Of a DNA stretch of 64,000 nucleotides, positions 44,710 to 54,310 are shown piece after piece (the first letter of the stretch is position 1; each line of letters opens with the position of its first letter). A program made the position numbers and the translations under genes. The DNA comes from Calothrix sp. PCC 7716 (GTDB lineage: Bacteria > Cyanobacteriota > Cyanobacteriia > Cyanobacteriales > Nostocaceae), in contig NZ_AP025018.1 in the NCBI RefSeq assembly GCF_019977735.1, forward strand, positions 11,226,580 through 11,290,579. Reading direction: 5' to 3'. A model generated the notes under the pieces. It saw only the letters and a program-made list of their open reading frames with translations, was not told the DNA's origin and ran no database searches.

Positions 44710-46008
44710 TTATAAATATTGCCATGAAGATGAAGATTTATATAGTTTCATCTCCGCAATAATCGCACCTAACCAAATGAAGAAGAACCAAAAATAAATT
44801 GCCATCCAAGTTAATGCCGTCGCTTGGCAGAGTACATATAAAGCAATCAAGCTAGCAAACGCGCGTTGACAAACTTTATTCCCACACACAGAAGGCTGCC
44901 AAAAAATCAACAAGGTTGAAATTAAAGCGGCGGTAAAAAAGATAAAACCAACGACTCCGTGTAAATACAATACTTGCGTATACGATGAAAATGTTCCCAA
45001 AGGAAGCGTGAATTCTCCATTTCCCCAGCTAACGGTTTTATCTACTATCCCCCAACCAATCCAAGGTGATTCTTGCCAAGCTTCGATAGTGGCGCCAATA
45101 ACATATTCACGGTCTTTTGATGAATCAGCACGGGCGCCGTTAAATGTTGCCAAAGGACCCGATAACAAATCTCCAACAGTCAACCCCAAAATAGCTGAAA
45201 TGAATGAAGTAAAAGATGCTATCCAAAGCGGACTTTGACGAGCGAACTGACTGCGGAAAGATTGAATAATCAAAAGTCCTAAAGGAAAACACATCCAAGC
45301 AAGGCGACTTTGAGAAATGAGTAAATTAGCTAAACAACTACCCAAAGCAACTCTACGCAAACGCTGATTTGTTTCGCCCAAGCAAATAAAATAGCATAGT
45401 ACAGTACATACCCCTAATATTGGAGGGTCTGCTGTAAATAAATCGGCTCTCGCTAACGGAATCCGGAAAAATGGTTGGAATACAGCAAATTTTACCATTA
45501 AACTCAGCTTTTCACCTGGAATCAGACGAGCTAAAGGCGGTAATATTGGGTCTACTTGACCAACAGCGAAAAGTATAGCTAGCTGTATTATTAGAGCAAC
45601 TAGATAACTTACAGCCATCCAAGCAACCGCGCGCGTAATTACTTGTATCCTTATTCGATGCCATAAAGGCAAAGTAATACAAGCAAATATCATGAAATAG
45701 CCTTTATAGAGAGTGAATAACGCTGCGGCCGTTTTCATAGCGTTAAAGTTTACTGCATCTAACCCCAAGATACTTGTCCAGAGTGCAGCAACACTCATTC
45801 CTAACCAAGACCAGTTACAAAAAGGTAGTGAGCGTTTTACAAGCTTGTCAAAATCAAAGTCCACTACTAGCAGCAAGGCAGCAACTGTTGGATACAAAAT
45901 AGTTTGTACTCCCAGGAACCACCAGAGAGGTGTAAGGACAATAGTCCAGTAAATAATCCTTTCAGAAGAGGACAAATTACTTAGTTTGAAGGTTGTGCGT
46001 GTTTCCAC
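44710..46008 (-). CDS. Wzy/O-antigen-ligase-type polymerase
   Basis: 432 residues with about ten hydrophobic segments and the Wzy_C-like periplasmic loop around YVIGATIEAWQESPWIGWG (about 300-318), which precedes a His-containing segment (YTQVLYLHGVVGFIFF). It would polymerise or ligate the repeat units exported by the Wzx protein encoded two genes upstream. Located between a GT2 gene and Wzc on the same strand. Confidence 0.85.
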   Translation of the reverse strand: METRTTFKLSNLSSSERIIYWTIVLTPLWWFLGVQTILYPTVAALLLVVDFDFDKLVKRSLPFCNWSWLGMSVAALWTSILGLDAVNFNAMKTAAALFTLYKGYFMIFACITLPLWHRIRIQVITRAVAWMAVSYLVALIIQLAILFAVGQVDPILPPLARLIPGEKLSLMVKFAVFQPFFRIPLARADLFTADPPILGVCTVLCYFICLGETNQRLRRVALGSCLANLLISQSRLAWMCFPLGLLIIQSFRSQFARQSPLWIASFTSFISAILGLTVGDLLSGPLATFNGARADSSKDREYVIGATIEAWQESPWIGWGIVDKTVSWGNGEFTLPLGTFSSYTQVLYLHGVVGFIFFTAALISTLLIFWQPSVCGNKVCQRAFASLIALYVLCQATALTWMAIYFWFFFIWLGAIIAEMKLYKSSSSWQYL

Positions 46009-46070
46009 AGCAATATATAAATACTCAAGAAAATATTACAACTACTAGTGTATTCAATTCTTATTGAGTG

Positions 46071-47135
46071 TTAATTAGTCCAAAGCCCTGAAAGCATATA
46101 AAATACAGTGATTCTAAGAATTTTTGAATCCCCCCAACCCCCCTTAATAAGGGGGGCTTTAAACTCTCTTGTTCCCCTATTATTAAGGGGGGCTAGGGGG
46201 GATTCACTAATTCCTTTCAATATATTAAAACTAACTTTAAGTGAAATTACTAGTATTAACAGCGCTTTAATCAAAAGCTTAATAGCCCATACATCTAATA
46301 CAATTTTAGGATACAGAATAACTGCTTGTAATAACTTACCTAAAGCTTTTTGGGCTGCTTCAGCAGTTCCGACCTTAGTTAAATATAAATGAGCCGAATA
46401 TCTATAGGTATTAGCAAGACTTTTATTTTTGAGAAACTGTATTTTTGCTGAACCTGCGGTAAATCCTCTATTGATGACTTCTAGGTTGCACTTTTCCATC
46501 GTTTCTACTTTTGATGTTAAAGAACCTGAAGTTTGACGACACAGCAGTTGATGTTTAGGAACAACTACAAAATCCCATTTGAGTGCAAGTCTCAACCAAT
46601 AATCCCAATCTTCGGCGCCCTTTAGAGTTACGTCGAATCCTCCAACTGTGTCAATTGCTTCTTTACGTATTAAAGATGAACCTGTAACAATAAAATCATA
46701 GACAAGCAACTCAGCATATACGTTTCCTTGTAAATATACTGGTGGCGCCGGTTTAATTGATGTACCATCTTCATCCATGTAAGATGCCCAGCTATAAGCT
46801 AAACCAGCTTGAGGATTTTTCTGTAATGCTGCAAGTAATAGTTCTAGCTTGTCTTCTGTCCATAAGTCGTCTGCATCTAAAAAAGCTATATATTCTGCTG
46901 TAGCATGTGAAATACCGCGATTACGTGAAATTGAGACTCCACCGTTTGAATAAGAAAATAATTTTATACGTGGGTCATTTACAGAATTTATAATTTCTAC
47001 AGTTTTATCGCACGAACCGTCATTGATAATAATTAATTCAAAATCAGTGAAAGTTTGCTTCTGAACTGATTCAATTGTTTCTAAAATGGTTTTTTCAGCG
47101 TTGTATGCTGCTATAATTACTGAAATTGTAGACAT
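46071..47135 (-). CDS. Family 2 glycosyltransferase, C-terminus extended by a repeat
   Basis: 354 residues. The GT-A fold begins MSTISVIIAAYNAEKTILET, with FELIIINDGSCDK, GVSISRNRGI and the DXD motif FLDADDLW; the acceptor part holds GGFDVTLKGAEDWDYWLRLA. The last 45 residues (SPLAPLNNRGTREF then KAPLIKGGWGDSKIL) are translated from the interspersed repeat at 46128-46206, which has displaced the natural end. It adds one sugar to the exopolysaccharide unit. Six bp after the Wzx gene. Confidence 0.9.
   Translation of the reverse strand: MSTISVIIAAYNAEKTILETIESVQKQTFTDFELIIINDGSCDKTVEIINSVNDPRIKLFSYSNGGVSISRNRGISHATAEYIAFLDADDLWTEDKLELLLAALQKNPQAGLAYSWASYMDEDGTSIKPAPPVYLQGNVYAELLVYDFIVTGSSLIRKEAIDTVGGFDVTLKGAEDWDYWLRLALKWDFVVVPKHQLLCRQTSGSLTSKVETMEKCNLEVINRGFTAGSAKIQFLKNKSLANTYRYSAHLYLTKVGTAEAAQKALGKLLQAVILYPKIVLDVWAIKLLIKALLILVISLKVSFNILKGISESPLAPLNNRGTREFKAPLIKGGWGDSKILRITVFYMLSGLWTN
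46128..46206. repeat. CCCCCCTTNATAAGGGGGG-type double repeat inside a coding end
   Basis: Two palindromic blocks (CCCCCCTTAATAAGGGGGG at about 46139 and a second around CCCCTATTATTAAGGGG) with flanking CCCCCCAAC and CTAGGGGGG, as at 38037. It lies inside the 3' part of the GT2 gene. Confidence 0.8.
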
Positions 47136-47140
47136 ATCTA

Positions 47141-48562
47141 TTACTCACGTATGATTTTATTTGTTAGATGATTGAATTGATACTGATATTTATTAAAGAT
47201 TCGTTTAGCAAAGCAACGCATAAATATCAAGTAAATGCAAATGAACATCAGAGGCTGTAAAAACTCGTTAACATTTAAACAAATTAAGATTGCAATGATT
47301 GTAGCGCTAGCTGCTTTAATAGAAGGCGCCAAAAATTTCATAATTGACCATTTTAATCGACTGCAAGCAGACCACCACAAGTAAAGTGTCCAAATAACAC
47401 CCAAAACAACGGCAACTGCTATACTTACACCGACAATATTATTATGCTCGGCGCCAATAATAAAGCTTAATACTGCGATGGGGGCGATTACTAAATTGGC
47501 TTTTGCATTGGCACTAGGATAACCCTTGGCATACAACATTGTCGTCAATGGCCCATTTACTAATCGGAAGTAAGCAAAAAATAGTAATCCCGGCATTACA
47601 GCTAATGAAGGCAACCACTTGGCGCCAAATATCCAAACCATTGTATATTTATCAACTACTAAGTAGAATAAAGCATATAAAGGCGCCGCAAGAAAGGAAA
47701 TTTCTTCTATTGTAAGAGCTAAAGCATTCTCTTGTTGTTTATCATCTGCTAATTGAGAATAAACTGATATACTAATTTGAGCAATCGCTTGAGTTAATAT
47801 TGTTGTAACAGCCATCGAGAGTTGATAGGCAAAACTATAAAAGCCTAAACTAGTTTCGCCAAGTAGCTTACCCACAACAAAGTTGTCAGCGTTTGCATTC
47901 ACAAAATAACCAAAACCAGAGCTAATGGCACCAATATAAAAAGATAAAACTTCTTTTTTAACTTTGGAATCAATCTGAAAACTAATGTTGATTTTGGCAG
48001 CTTGTCGTAGTAGTATATATCCAGCTATCCAAAAAGCAGCGTCTCCAATTACAAATGACCAATAGCTAAAGCCAATTAATGCACTTCCAACAGTACAAAA
48101 AACTCGAAGCAATGAAGTAATACAACTAATATTTGCTAGCTCTTTGTATTGCATTCGTTTCAGCAATACACCACTATAAACTGATTGCACAAAAGATAGC
48201 AGTAAGTTAATAGCGAACACCATCAATATCCATAGCAAATTAGGGATATTAAAGAACTGCGCGATTAACGGTGATACAGTTATCAACCCGAAAGCTAAAG
48301 CTAAACCAATCCAAAAACTAATTGTAAAGGTTGTATTTAAATAACGTTTATCCTCAATTCCTTTGCAAACTATAAAGTCACTAGCTGTGCTTTGCGTAAA
48401 TAGGTTAACAAAAGACCAAAAAATGTAGGCAACACCAATGACTCCAAATTCTGACGGCAATAGTAACTTTGCTAGTAGTAAATTGCTTACCATCGCTAGT
48501 AAGCGAGTTACAACTGCTCCATAAGTTGACCAGAAACCATTTTTAATTAAGCTATTGTTCAT
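47141..48562 (-). CDS. Wzx-type polysaccharide flippase
   Basis: 473 residues with about 12-14 hydrophobic segments of the MOP/polysaccharide-transport family: GFWSTYGAVVTRLLAMVSNLLLAKLLLPSEFGVIGVA is typical for the first two helices (landmarks LLPSEFGVIG), then GKLLGETSLGFYSFAYQL and GAKWLPSLAVMPGLLFFAYFRL. It flips lipid-linked repeat units across the plasma membrane. It is 8 bp after one GT2 gene and 5 bp before another, clearly one operon. Confidence 0.9.
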   Translation of the reverse strand: MNNSLIKNGFWSTYGAVVTRLLAMVSNLLLAKLLLPSEFGVIGVAYIFWSFVNLFTQSTASDFIVCKGIEDKRYLNTTFTISFWIGLALAFGLITVSPLIAQFFNIPNLLWILMVFAINLLLSFVQSVYSGVLLKRMQYKELANISCITSLLRVFCTVGSALIGFSYWSFVIGDAAFWIAGYILLRQAAKINISFQIDSKVKKEVLSFYIGAISSGFGYFVNANADNFVVGKLLGETSLGFYSFAYQLSMAVTTILTQAIAQISISVYSQLADDKQQENALALTIEEISFLAAPLYALFYLVVDKYTMVWIFGAKWLPSLAVMPGLLFFAYFRLVNGPLTTMLYAKGYPSANAKANLVIAPIAVLSFIIGAEHNNIVGVSIAVAVVLGVIWTLYLWWSACSRLKWSIMKFLAPSIKAASATIIAILICLNVNEFLQPLMFICIYLIFMRCFAKRIFNKYQYQFNHLTNKIIRE

Positions 48563-48570
48563 TTTTAAGT

Positions 48571-49509
48571 TTAACCTAATGTTTGTCCAATTGCGAACTT
48601 TGTCAGCGGCGCCAAGCGTACAGATAATAAAGTTAGCAATGACCTAGGGTCACGGTAAAAAATAGAACTGTCAAATGCTAAAGCCGTATCAATGTAATAA
48701 CTTGCTTTTACAGTATCACCACCTTGAAGACATAAACGAGCCAAGAGACGATACATATACGCATAAGCATTAGCTAATATTGGTTCTACTAATTCAGGTG
48801 AACGTTTATAAGCTGCTTGAATTACTTGCTCATTGCAATGCTGCATTTGTGCTACGTTGAAAGAAAGTCCAGAAGGACGAACTCGGTAATAACATAAAAT
48901 ACTAGGCTCACGATAAAAAGACCAGTTACGTGTAGCGGCAATTCGTAGCCAAAAGTCAATATCTTCAGAACTACGTAAATTCTCATCGAATCCACCAACT
49001 TCATCCACTAAACGGCGCCGGAACACAGCGTTAGAACCGTGACCAACAAAGTTTTTACATAGTAAAGCTTTGAGTGGGTCAGAATAAATTGGTTTACCGC
49101 TTAAACTAATAAAAGTTGGGCGCCCATCATCACGAATAGCTCTAGATGCACTGTAAACAACTCCAACAAGAGGATGACTATCTAATATAGCAACATGATT
49201 CGCTAGCTTGTTTTTGTGGTAAACATCATCACCATCTAACAAAGCTATATAAGGCGCCCGCGCTTTTTGAATACCATAGTTGCGTGCAGATGATAAACCA
49301 CCGTTTGGTTTTTGCAATAAATGAAAACGATTATCACGTGTACAAAACTGTTTGACAACATCTGCTGTATTATCGGTAGAACCGTCATCAACAACCAAAA
49401 CTTCAAATTTGAGAAAATATTGCTGCTCTAAAGAACGTAAAGTGTGTTCAATATAGTTACCAACATTGTAAGCAGGCACAACAACACTGACTTTAGGTGT
49501 AACATTCAT
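48571..49509 (-). CDS. Family 2 glycosyltransferase
   Basis: 312 residues: VSVVVPAYNVGNYIEHTLRS, FEVLVVDDGSTDN, GGLSSARNYGI, DXD-type ALLDGDDVYHKNK and GGFDENLRSSEDIDFWLRIA in the acceptor part. The ATG lies at 49509. It transfers a sugar in exopolysaccharide unit assembly; donor and acceptor cannot be told. The Wzx gene follows at 8 bp. Confidence 0.9.
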   Translation of the reverse strand: MNVTPKVSVVVPAYNVGNYIEHTLRSLEQQYFLKFEVLVVDDGSTDNTADVVKQFCTRDNRFHLLQKPNGGLSSARNYGIQKARAPYIALLDGDDVYHKNKLANHVAILDSHPLVGVVYSASRAIRDDGRPTFISLSGKPIYSDPLKALLCKNFVGHGSNAVFRRRLVDEVGGFDENLRSSEDIDFWLRIAATRNWSFYREPSILCYYRVRPSGLSFNVAQMQHCNEQVIQAAYKRSPELVEPILANAYAYMYRLLARLCLQGGDTVKASYYIDTALAFDSSIFYRDPRSLLTLLSVRLAPLTKFAIGQTLG

Positions 49510-49554
49510 AATAATGAGCTACTTGTTGTATATCTGGGGACTGTTCTATATTTA

Positions 49555-49583
49555 GGGCGGGCAGGGATGCCCGCTCCACAAGA
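49555..49583. repeat. Interspersed palindrome (GGGCAGGGATGCCC type)
   Basis: GGGCGGGCAGGGATGCCCGC plus TCCACAAG, almost identical to 8499-8525, in the 100-bp gap between two GT2 genes. Confidence 0.75.
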
Positions 49584-49609
49584 TACAAGAGGGAGAGTTT
49601 TAAAAATCT

Positions 49610-50548
49610 TTAAGCAGGTGATAATACTTGTCTCTTAGTCAGTAGATTCCGTAAGAAGCTGCGTATTTGTGGAGACAAAAGCCACATACCAAAACATAAA
49701 CAAATATCGCGTGGTTTTGGCTTTCCAAATCTAACTGCCTCAATTAACAAAAGTATAAACGCTTGCCTATCTCGATTCAAAGCTGCTCTGGCGCTAACTT
49801 CTGCCAAAATAAACGAGGAATAAGCACGTGGTGTAAACAAACTACGGTTGGTTTGAAGCCATGAGAGCGATAATTGCCAGTTGTAATTTCTACTTAAACT
49901 AGGTGTAGCATCTTCGAGGTGCCAAATTGCCAGGGTTTGCTCTACAAACTCGATACCTACAGATTCAAAAGTAATTGCGCGCAATAACCATTCCCAATCA
50001 TCATGAATATTTTTACAGACAGAGAATGGTAACTTAAGTAGTAACTCTTTAGCTGTGAACAGTGTAGAAGTTTGAAGAAGTCCTTCTCCTTGAAATAAGG
50101 TATTACGGACAAATAAATACTCACTCAATGGTTCGGCGCCTGGTACTCTTCTGGGATAAACTAAATTTCCATGAGATGTTTGAGCAATCAAGCAAGATGA
50201 AACGATAGGATATTTATATTTTGAAGCTTTCGCTGCTGCTAACTGCAACTCTAGCTTTTGTGGCATCCATTCGTCGTCATCGTCTAAAAATGCAATCCAA
50301 TCAGATAGAGCGTTGCTAACTCCTAAATCGCGAGCAGCACAGCTTCCTTGGTTAATAGGTGATGCAATAACTTTGAGTCGCTCGTCGTTTATTTGCGTGA
50401 GTGTATTATAAGTCAATTCATCTGTCCCATCAATTACAACAATTACTTCTATTTGTTGTAATGTCTGTGCTAAAGCACTTTTTACTGCTCTTTGCACTAG
50501 AGTCGGTCGGTTTCTTGTTGGTATCACTACACTGACAATTTCATTCAA
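49610..50548 (-). CDS. Family 2 glycosyltransferase
   Basis: 312 residues: VSVVIPTRNRPTLVQRAVKS, IEVIVVIDGTDE, GSCAARDLGVSNA and the DXD region WIAFLDDDDEWMPQKL. A GT2 of the exopolysaccharide locus between the WecG/TagA gene upstream and another GT2 downstream. The C-terminal part is helical and basic (FLRNLLTKRQ). Confidence 0.9.
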   Translation of the reverse strand: MNEIVSVVIPTRNRPTLVQRAVKSALAQTLQQIEVIVVIDGTDELTYNTLTQINDERLKVIASPINQGSCAARDLGVSNALSDWIAFLDDDDEWMPQKLELQLAAAKASKYKYPIVSSCLIAQTSHGNLVYPRRVPGAEPLSEYLFVRNTLFQGEGLLQTSTLFTAKELLLKLPFSVCKNIHDDWEWLLRAITFESVGIEFVEQTLAIWHLEDATPSLSRNYNWQLSLSWLQTNRSLFTPRAYSSFILAEVSARAALNRDRQAFILLLIEAVRFGKPKPRDICLCFGMWLLSPQIRSFLRNLLTKRQVLSPA

Positions 50549-50570
50549 GTCTTTGTTCTCCTAAGTTGCT

Positions 50571-50637
50571 AGAAACCCGGTTTCTTTGTTGATATCTTGT
50601 AATAGAAGTGATGATTTTGCGTAGAAACCGGGTTTCT
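50571..50637. repeat. Paired AGAAACCCGGTTTCT palindromes
   Basis: AGAAACCCGGTTTCT (50571-50585) and AGAAACCGGGTTTCT (50623-50637), both followed by TTG, 52 bp apart, filling the spacer between a GT2 gene and the WecG/TagA gene. A widespread Nostocales repeat type. Confidence 0.8.
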
Positions 50638-50645
50638 TTGTATAT

Positions 50646-51560
50646 TTAAACAGTGGCAGGAAATTCTTTGTTTTGAGCGGTAGAGGAGTTGTAGAAATCG
50701 TTGAATTGAGTTTCACGCTCGATATTAAAGTAGGCGCCTGGTTGCATTTGTTGTACACGCAGAGGCGCATATAGTTTGCCTAAAGAGATTTGAAGCGCAA
50801 AAGCTGGATTACCAATGAAATATCGTGCAGCCAAGCGTTTGGGTTCACGGAACCAGCGGTATAACCACTCTAAGCCGATATTAGCAATAGCATGTGGGCA
50901 ATCTGGAACAATACCTGCAAGTCTATCGATAACAGCACCACCCAGCATTATTGCGTTTACATTCAAACGTTTGCGATGAGTGTAAACCCATTTTTCTTGA
51001 ACGGGCATTCCCATACCAACTAATAGAATATTTGGCTTGAACTTGTTGATTTTGTTAATAACAGCTTGATTCTGTTGTGGGTCTTCTTTATCAAAGTATC
51101 CGTGATGTCCCGCAAACTTAGCATTGGGATACTGTTTTCTCAAATTTTCTAAAGCTGCTTCTAAGTACTCAGGTTTGGCGCCGACAAGAAACACACTCAA
51201 ACCAGCCTGGTTACATTTTTCTAAAACTTGAGGCATCATGTCTGTGTAAGATGCTCTGTAATCTAAAGGTAATTCACAACCCATGTAACTAATTGCTTTT
51301 AGAATACCAACGCTATCGCAGTTAACAATCTCTGAAGTTTGTAGAAACTGATAAAACCAAGGTAACTGCATTGATAAGTTAAAAGCATGTACATTGTAAT
51401 TTGCTACGGTAATTTTTCTTTTTTCGATACATGCTGTGTAAATTGCGTCAACTATTGATGGCACAGTCATGCAGGTAATGCGACGTTCGAGTAAATATAC
51501 GTTCAGATTAGGTAAAGCCTGCAACTTATTGTTAGTTAAGGTTGTAGCCATAATTTTCAC
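50646..51560 (-). CDS. WecG/TagA/CpsF-type glycosyltransferase
   Basis: 304 residues of the GT26 family: TVANYNVHAFNLSMQ, NCDSVGILKAISYMG, ARYFIG near the C-terminus and the signature ILLVGMGMPVQEKWVYTHRK with GGAVIDRLAGIVPDCP. It adds an N-acetylmannosaminuronic-acid/ManNAc-type sugar to a lipid-linked acceptor. It is first in the minus-strand exopolysaccharide run; the initiating phosphoglycosyltransferase is not in this window. The ATG at 51560 reads MKIMATTL; an internal ATG three codons later is possible. Confidence 0.88.
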   Translation of the reverse strand: MKIMATTLTNNKLQALPNLNVYLLERRITCMTVPSIVDAIYTACIEKRKITVANYNVHAFNLSMQLPWFYQFLQTSEIVNCDSVGILKAISYMGCELPLDYRASYTDMMPQVLEKCNQAGLSVFLVGAKPEYLEAALENLRKQYPNAKFAGHHGYFDKEDPQQNQAVINKINKFKPNILLVGMGMPVQEKWVYTHRKRLNVNAIMLGGAVIDRLAGIVPDCPHAIANIGLEWLYRWFREPKRLAARYFIGNPAFALQISLGKLYAPLRVQQMQPGAYFNIERETQFNDFYNSSTAQNKEFPATV

Positions 51561-51845
51561 TTTGTTCCTCGAAAATCTATTTAGTCAGGGCGACAGTGTT
51601 AGTTTTTTGGTGATGCACCTGTTACCTGTAAATGTGAATCTCTAGGAATTCACGGAAAAGTTTTTTACTCTGATTCTTCAGTGATATTTTACGAGTCAGT
51701 GTATCGTCCACCTTTTTGATTTTTCTTGATGTAATTTTTATACAGTGGTAGGAAATTATAAAAAATGCACAAATTTATAGCTGATTTATCTCTTTTTATT
51801 TAGTGATTTTACTGACTATCACAAAATATAAAATCACACTTTTTT

Positions 51846-51919
51846 ATATGACACAATTTAGATTGGCACAATATTAATTAAGAGAATATATGACAGATTT
51901 TAAATTGGCACAATATATT
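51846..51919. repeat. Direct repeat upstream of the exopolysaccharide operon
   Basis: Two imperfect copies of TATGACA-N3-TTTA-AATTGGCACAATAT-like sequence about 41 bp apart (TATATGACACAATTTAGATT at 51846 on; TATATGACAGATTTTAAATT at 51887 on; both then GGCACAATAT). They lie in the 402-bp spacer between the divergently distant GT26 and oxidase genes. Possible operator or promoter pair; the rest of the spacer is AT-rich without other features. Confidence 0.45.
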
Positions 51920-51920
51920 T

Positions 51921-51950
51921 GGAACAGGCAAGGATGCCTATTCCACAAGA
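51921..51950. repeat. Interspersed palindrome (GGCAAGGATGCC type)
   Basis: GGAACAGGCAAGGATGCCTA followed by TTCCACAAGA, just after the stop of the FAD oxidase gene. Same family as 8499, 40926, 41835 and 49555. Confidence 0.75.
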
Positions 51951-51962
51951 ACAGACAAGATT

Positions 51963-53315
51963 TTAGGGATTAAAAGGTAATACTTTGCTTTTACCTGGGT
52001 TCATTAATCCGTAAGGGTCAACCCGGAGCTTAAATTTTAGGTGTTCGGGGTCAATTGCTCTTTTCCAACCATCTTCTATAAAATAGCTGTGGGGGTTGGC
52101 AATAAATACTCCATGTTCTTCGTGATAGCGAATTATTTCATTTAATCGTTCTTCGGTTGTGTAACGTACTAGTTGTAATGCGGGGTTCGCGATACCACCT
52201 TTAAAACGAATGAATTCTAAATGCATCATCACTTCGGCGCCAAAGTAATTATACATATGTTCTATGGTTTTGAGGTTATCGCTGGGAAATATGCTTTGTA
52301 GGTATGTGATGTTCGTATCGGCTGTACGCGCGTGTAAAGTTGTATGGTTCCAAGTGTACTCAGCGAGTTGGGCGCCTTTTTGTGTTTCGGATGCTGATTT
52401 AGAATAAGTAACCTCACCGTTAAATTCTCGTATTAATCCAGGTAATAGTTCTAAACTAGATTCGGCGACTATTAATAGTGCTGCATGTTTACCATCGGGT
52501 ATATACTGACGTAAAGCTGTAAAATATTGAGGAATAGGCGCCGCGAACACACCAATCTCTTTTTTTATCATGCCATCACTATCAGCCAAAGCTTTTCCAA
52601 ATTTGACTGCTGACATAAACTCGTCAAAGGTAACTATCACTTCTGCCCAAGGGTAAGCTGGACCCAATGGAATTTCCACTTCGGTAATAATACCGTTAAT
52701 ACCCCATGCATGATTTGCTTTTTGTACATCTTCTGCGCGTAACTCAATAACTCGCGGTTCATCTTCAAGCGTTACAACTTGCAAACCTAACAAATTTCCC
52801 TTATCTGCCATTAACCCATATTGAATTGAACCAATGCCACCACTACCACCCGCAATAAACCCACCTATTGTAGCAGTGCGGTATGTGGAAGGCGCCATTC
52901 GCATTTCCCAACCTATTTCTCGTGCTTTTTTATCGAGTGCTGCAAGCTTAACACCTGGTTGTACGCGCGCAACTCCAGGTTTTACCCAGCAAATGGATTG
53001 CATCCGCGTCATATCTAATACGACACCACCATATAAAGGTACACATTGACCGTAATTTCCTGTACCTGCTCCTCGTACTGTAATGGGTATTTTGTGTTTA
53101 GCACAAGCTGCTGCTACTTGTATTACCTCATCTTGGTTATCAGGACGTACTACTATATCAGCGATTTTACCTTCAAGTTTGGGTACAAGGACTGGGCTGA
53201 AGGTGTGGTAATCTTGAGATAACTTCGCAACCTGTGACGGTTCGGTAATGACTTCGATGTTTGGTATCGATGCAGTAAAGGCGCCTAAATTAAATGGTTT
53301 TGTAGATGTTGTCAT
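51963..53315 (-). CDS. FAD-binding oxidoreductase, GlcD-like
   Basis: 450 residues: an FAD_binding_4 (PCMH) domain with DIVVRPDNQDEVIQVAAACAKHKIP, TVRGAGTGNYGQ, GVVLDMTRM, ATIGGFIAGGSGGIGSI and GLMADKGNLLGLQVV, then a C-terminal substrate domain. The closing FKLRVDPYGLMNPGKSKVL is typical of glycolate-oxidase/D-lactate dehydrogenase-like flavoproteins. The substrate is unknown. Start: the ATG at 53315 (MTTSTKPF) rather than the in-frame ATG at 53330. It carries six GGCGCC sites. Confidence 0.87.
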   Translation of the reverse strand: MTTSTKPFNLGAFTASIPNIEVITEPSQVAKLSQDYHTFSPVLVPKLEGKIADIVVRPDNQDEVIQVAAACAKHKIPITVRGAGTGNYGQCVPLYGGVVLDMTRMQSICWVKPGVARVQPGVKLAALDKKAREIGWEMRMAPSTYRTATIGGFIAGGSGGIGSIQYGLMADKGNLLGLQVVTLEDEPRVIELRAEDVQKANHAWGINGIITEVEIPLGPAYPWAEVIVTFDEFMSAVKFGKALADSDGMIKKEIGVFAAPIPQYFTALRQYIPDGKHAALLIVAESSLELLPGLIREFNGEVTYSKSASETQKGAQLAEYTWNHTTLHARTADTNITYLQSIFPSDNLKTIEHMYNYFGAEVMMHLEFIRFKGGIANPALQLVRYTTEERLNEIIRYHEEHGVFIANPHSYFIEDGWKRAIDPEHLKFKLRVDPYGLMNPGKSKVLPFNP

Positions 53316-54310
53316 ATATATAAGGTGCATTCCTAAGAACTAATTGACATGCATATATTATCGTATTTATACTCATTCGCAATATTTCTTAATACAACTA
53401 ATTTTCGTGAAAATATTTTTGTTGATTATATACTTATATTGATTTAGAGTGAAATAGTGACTGATGTATTGGTTCGTACAATCAATCAGTTGCTGTAAAA
53501 TGCATACAGCGGGTAATCTAAATTAAAATTTTGTGTAAAGATACCTTTAAGATTCCACCCAGAATAATATGTATGATTAAGAAAATATAAATAATCTTGA
53601 AAGTAAGTGCTTCTGCGTAATATAAAGTAAATGTGAAAATAATAAAGTACGTAAAAAGGTTGCAAAGACATGTGATAATATAACTATGTTCGCAGATGAG
53701 TACCTGTGCAATGTAATATAAATCACATTGTATTTAAGGTATCTATGTTAGATTGTGTTCCAATCGCGTATCTTTTAATACCATAATATCCCTAATTTTT
53801 CGGTTAATAGTTCACGTGTTTTACAATTCTTGTAATGAAATCTTTATAAGGTTGTAAGTTCATATCAATAAAAGTTTTAAAACTAAGTATATAAAGTCTT
53901 TCAGACTTTTATACATTAAATTGCTGTCTGTGTCAAAAGTTAAAACAGAAAAATGTTAAGGATTGTATATGTTTTAATACATTCTGTAAATGTCTGTAAC
54001 TGCTGTTAATTCAAATATCTTATTATCTATCTAGTTGAGTGGAGGTAAAGCGCGAAAAATTTAACTGCTTTTCATGTGGCACTTAAGTTGTAGCAATCGA
54101 AAGCAACATAATGTTCAAAATCTGCGCTTAACTATAGTTAACCGTCGAAATCACATTGAGTATTGCTAAAAGTCTATGACTCAAATTTGGTAAAATACAA
54201 ATACTCGACTTTTGGTACTGCAAATCAAGATAATAAATTTAGTTTTTGTTCAACTAAAAATAGAAATGTAATTCAATTTTAATTGTCTGTTTTTGCGATA
54301 TTCACCAAAA

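Noticed and set aside
53449-53460. A seventh GTGA direct repeat
   Set aside because: The two GTGA boxes are only 8 bp apart and the flanks do not match the other six copies.
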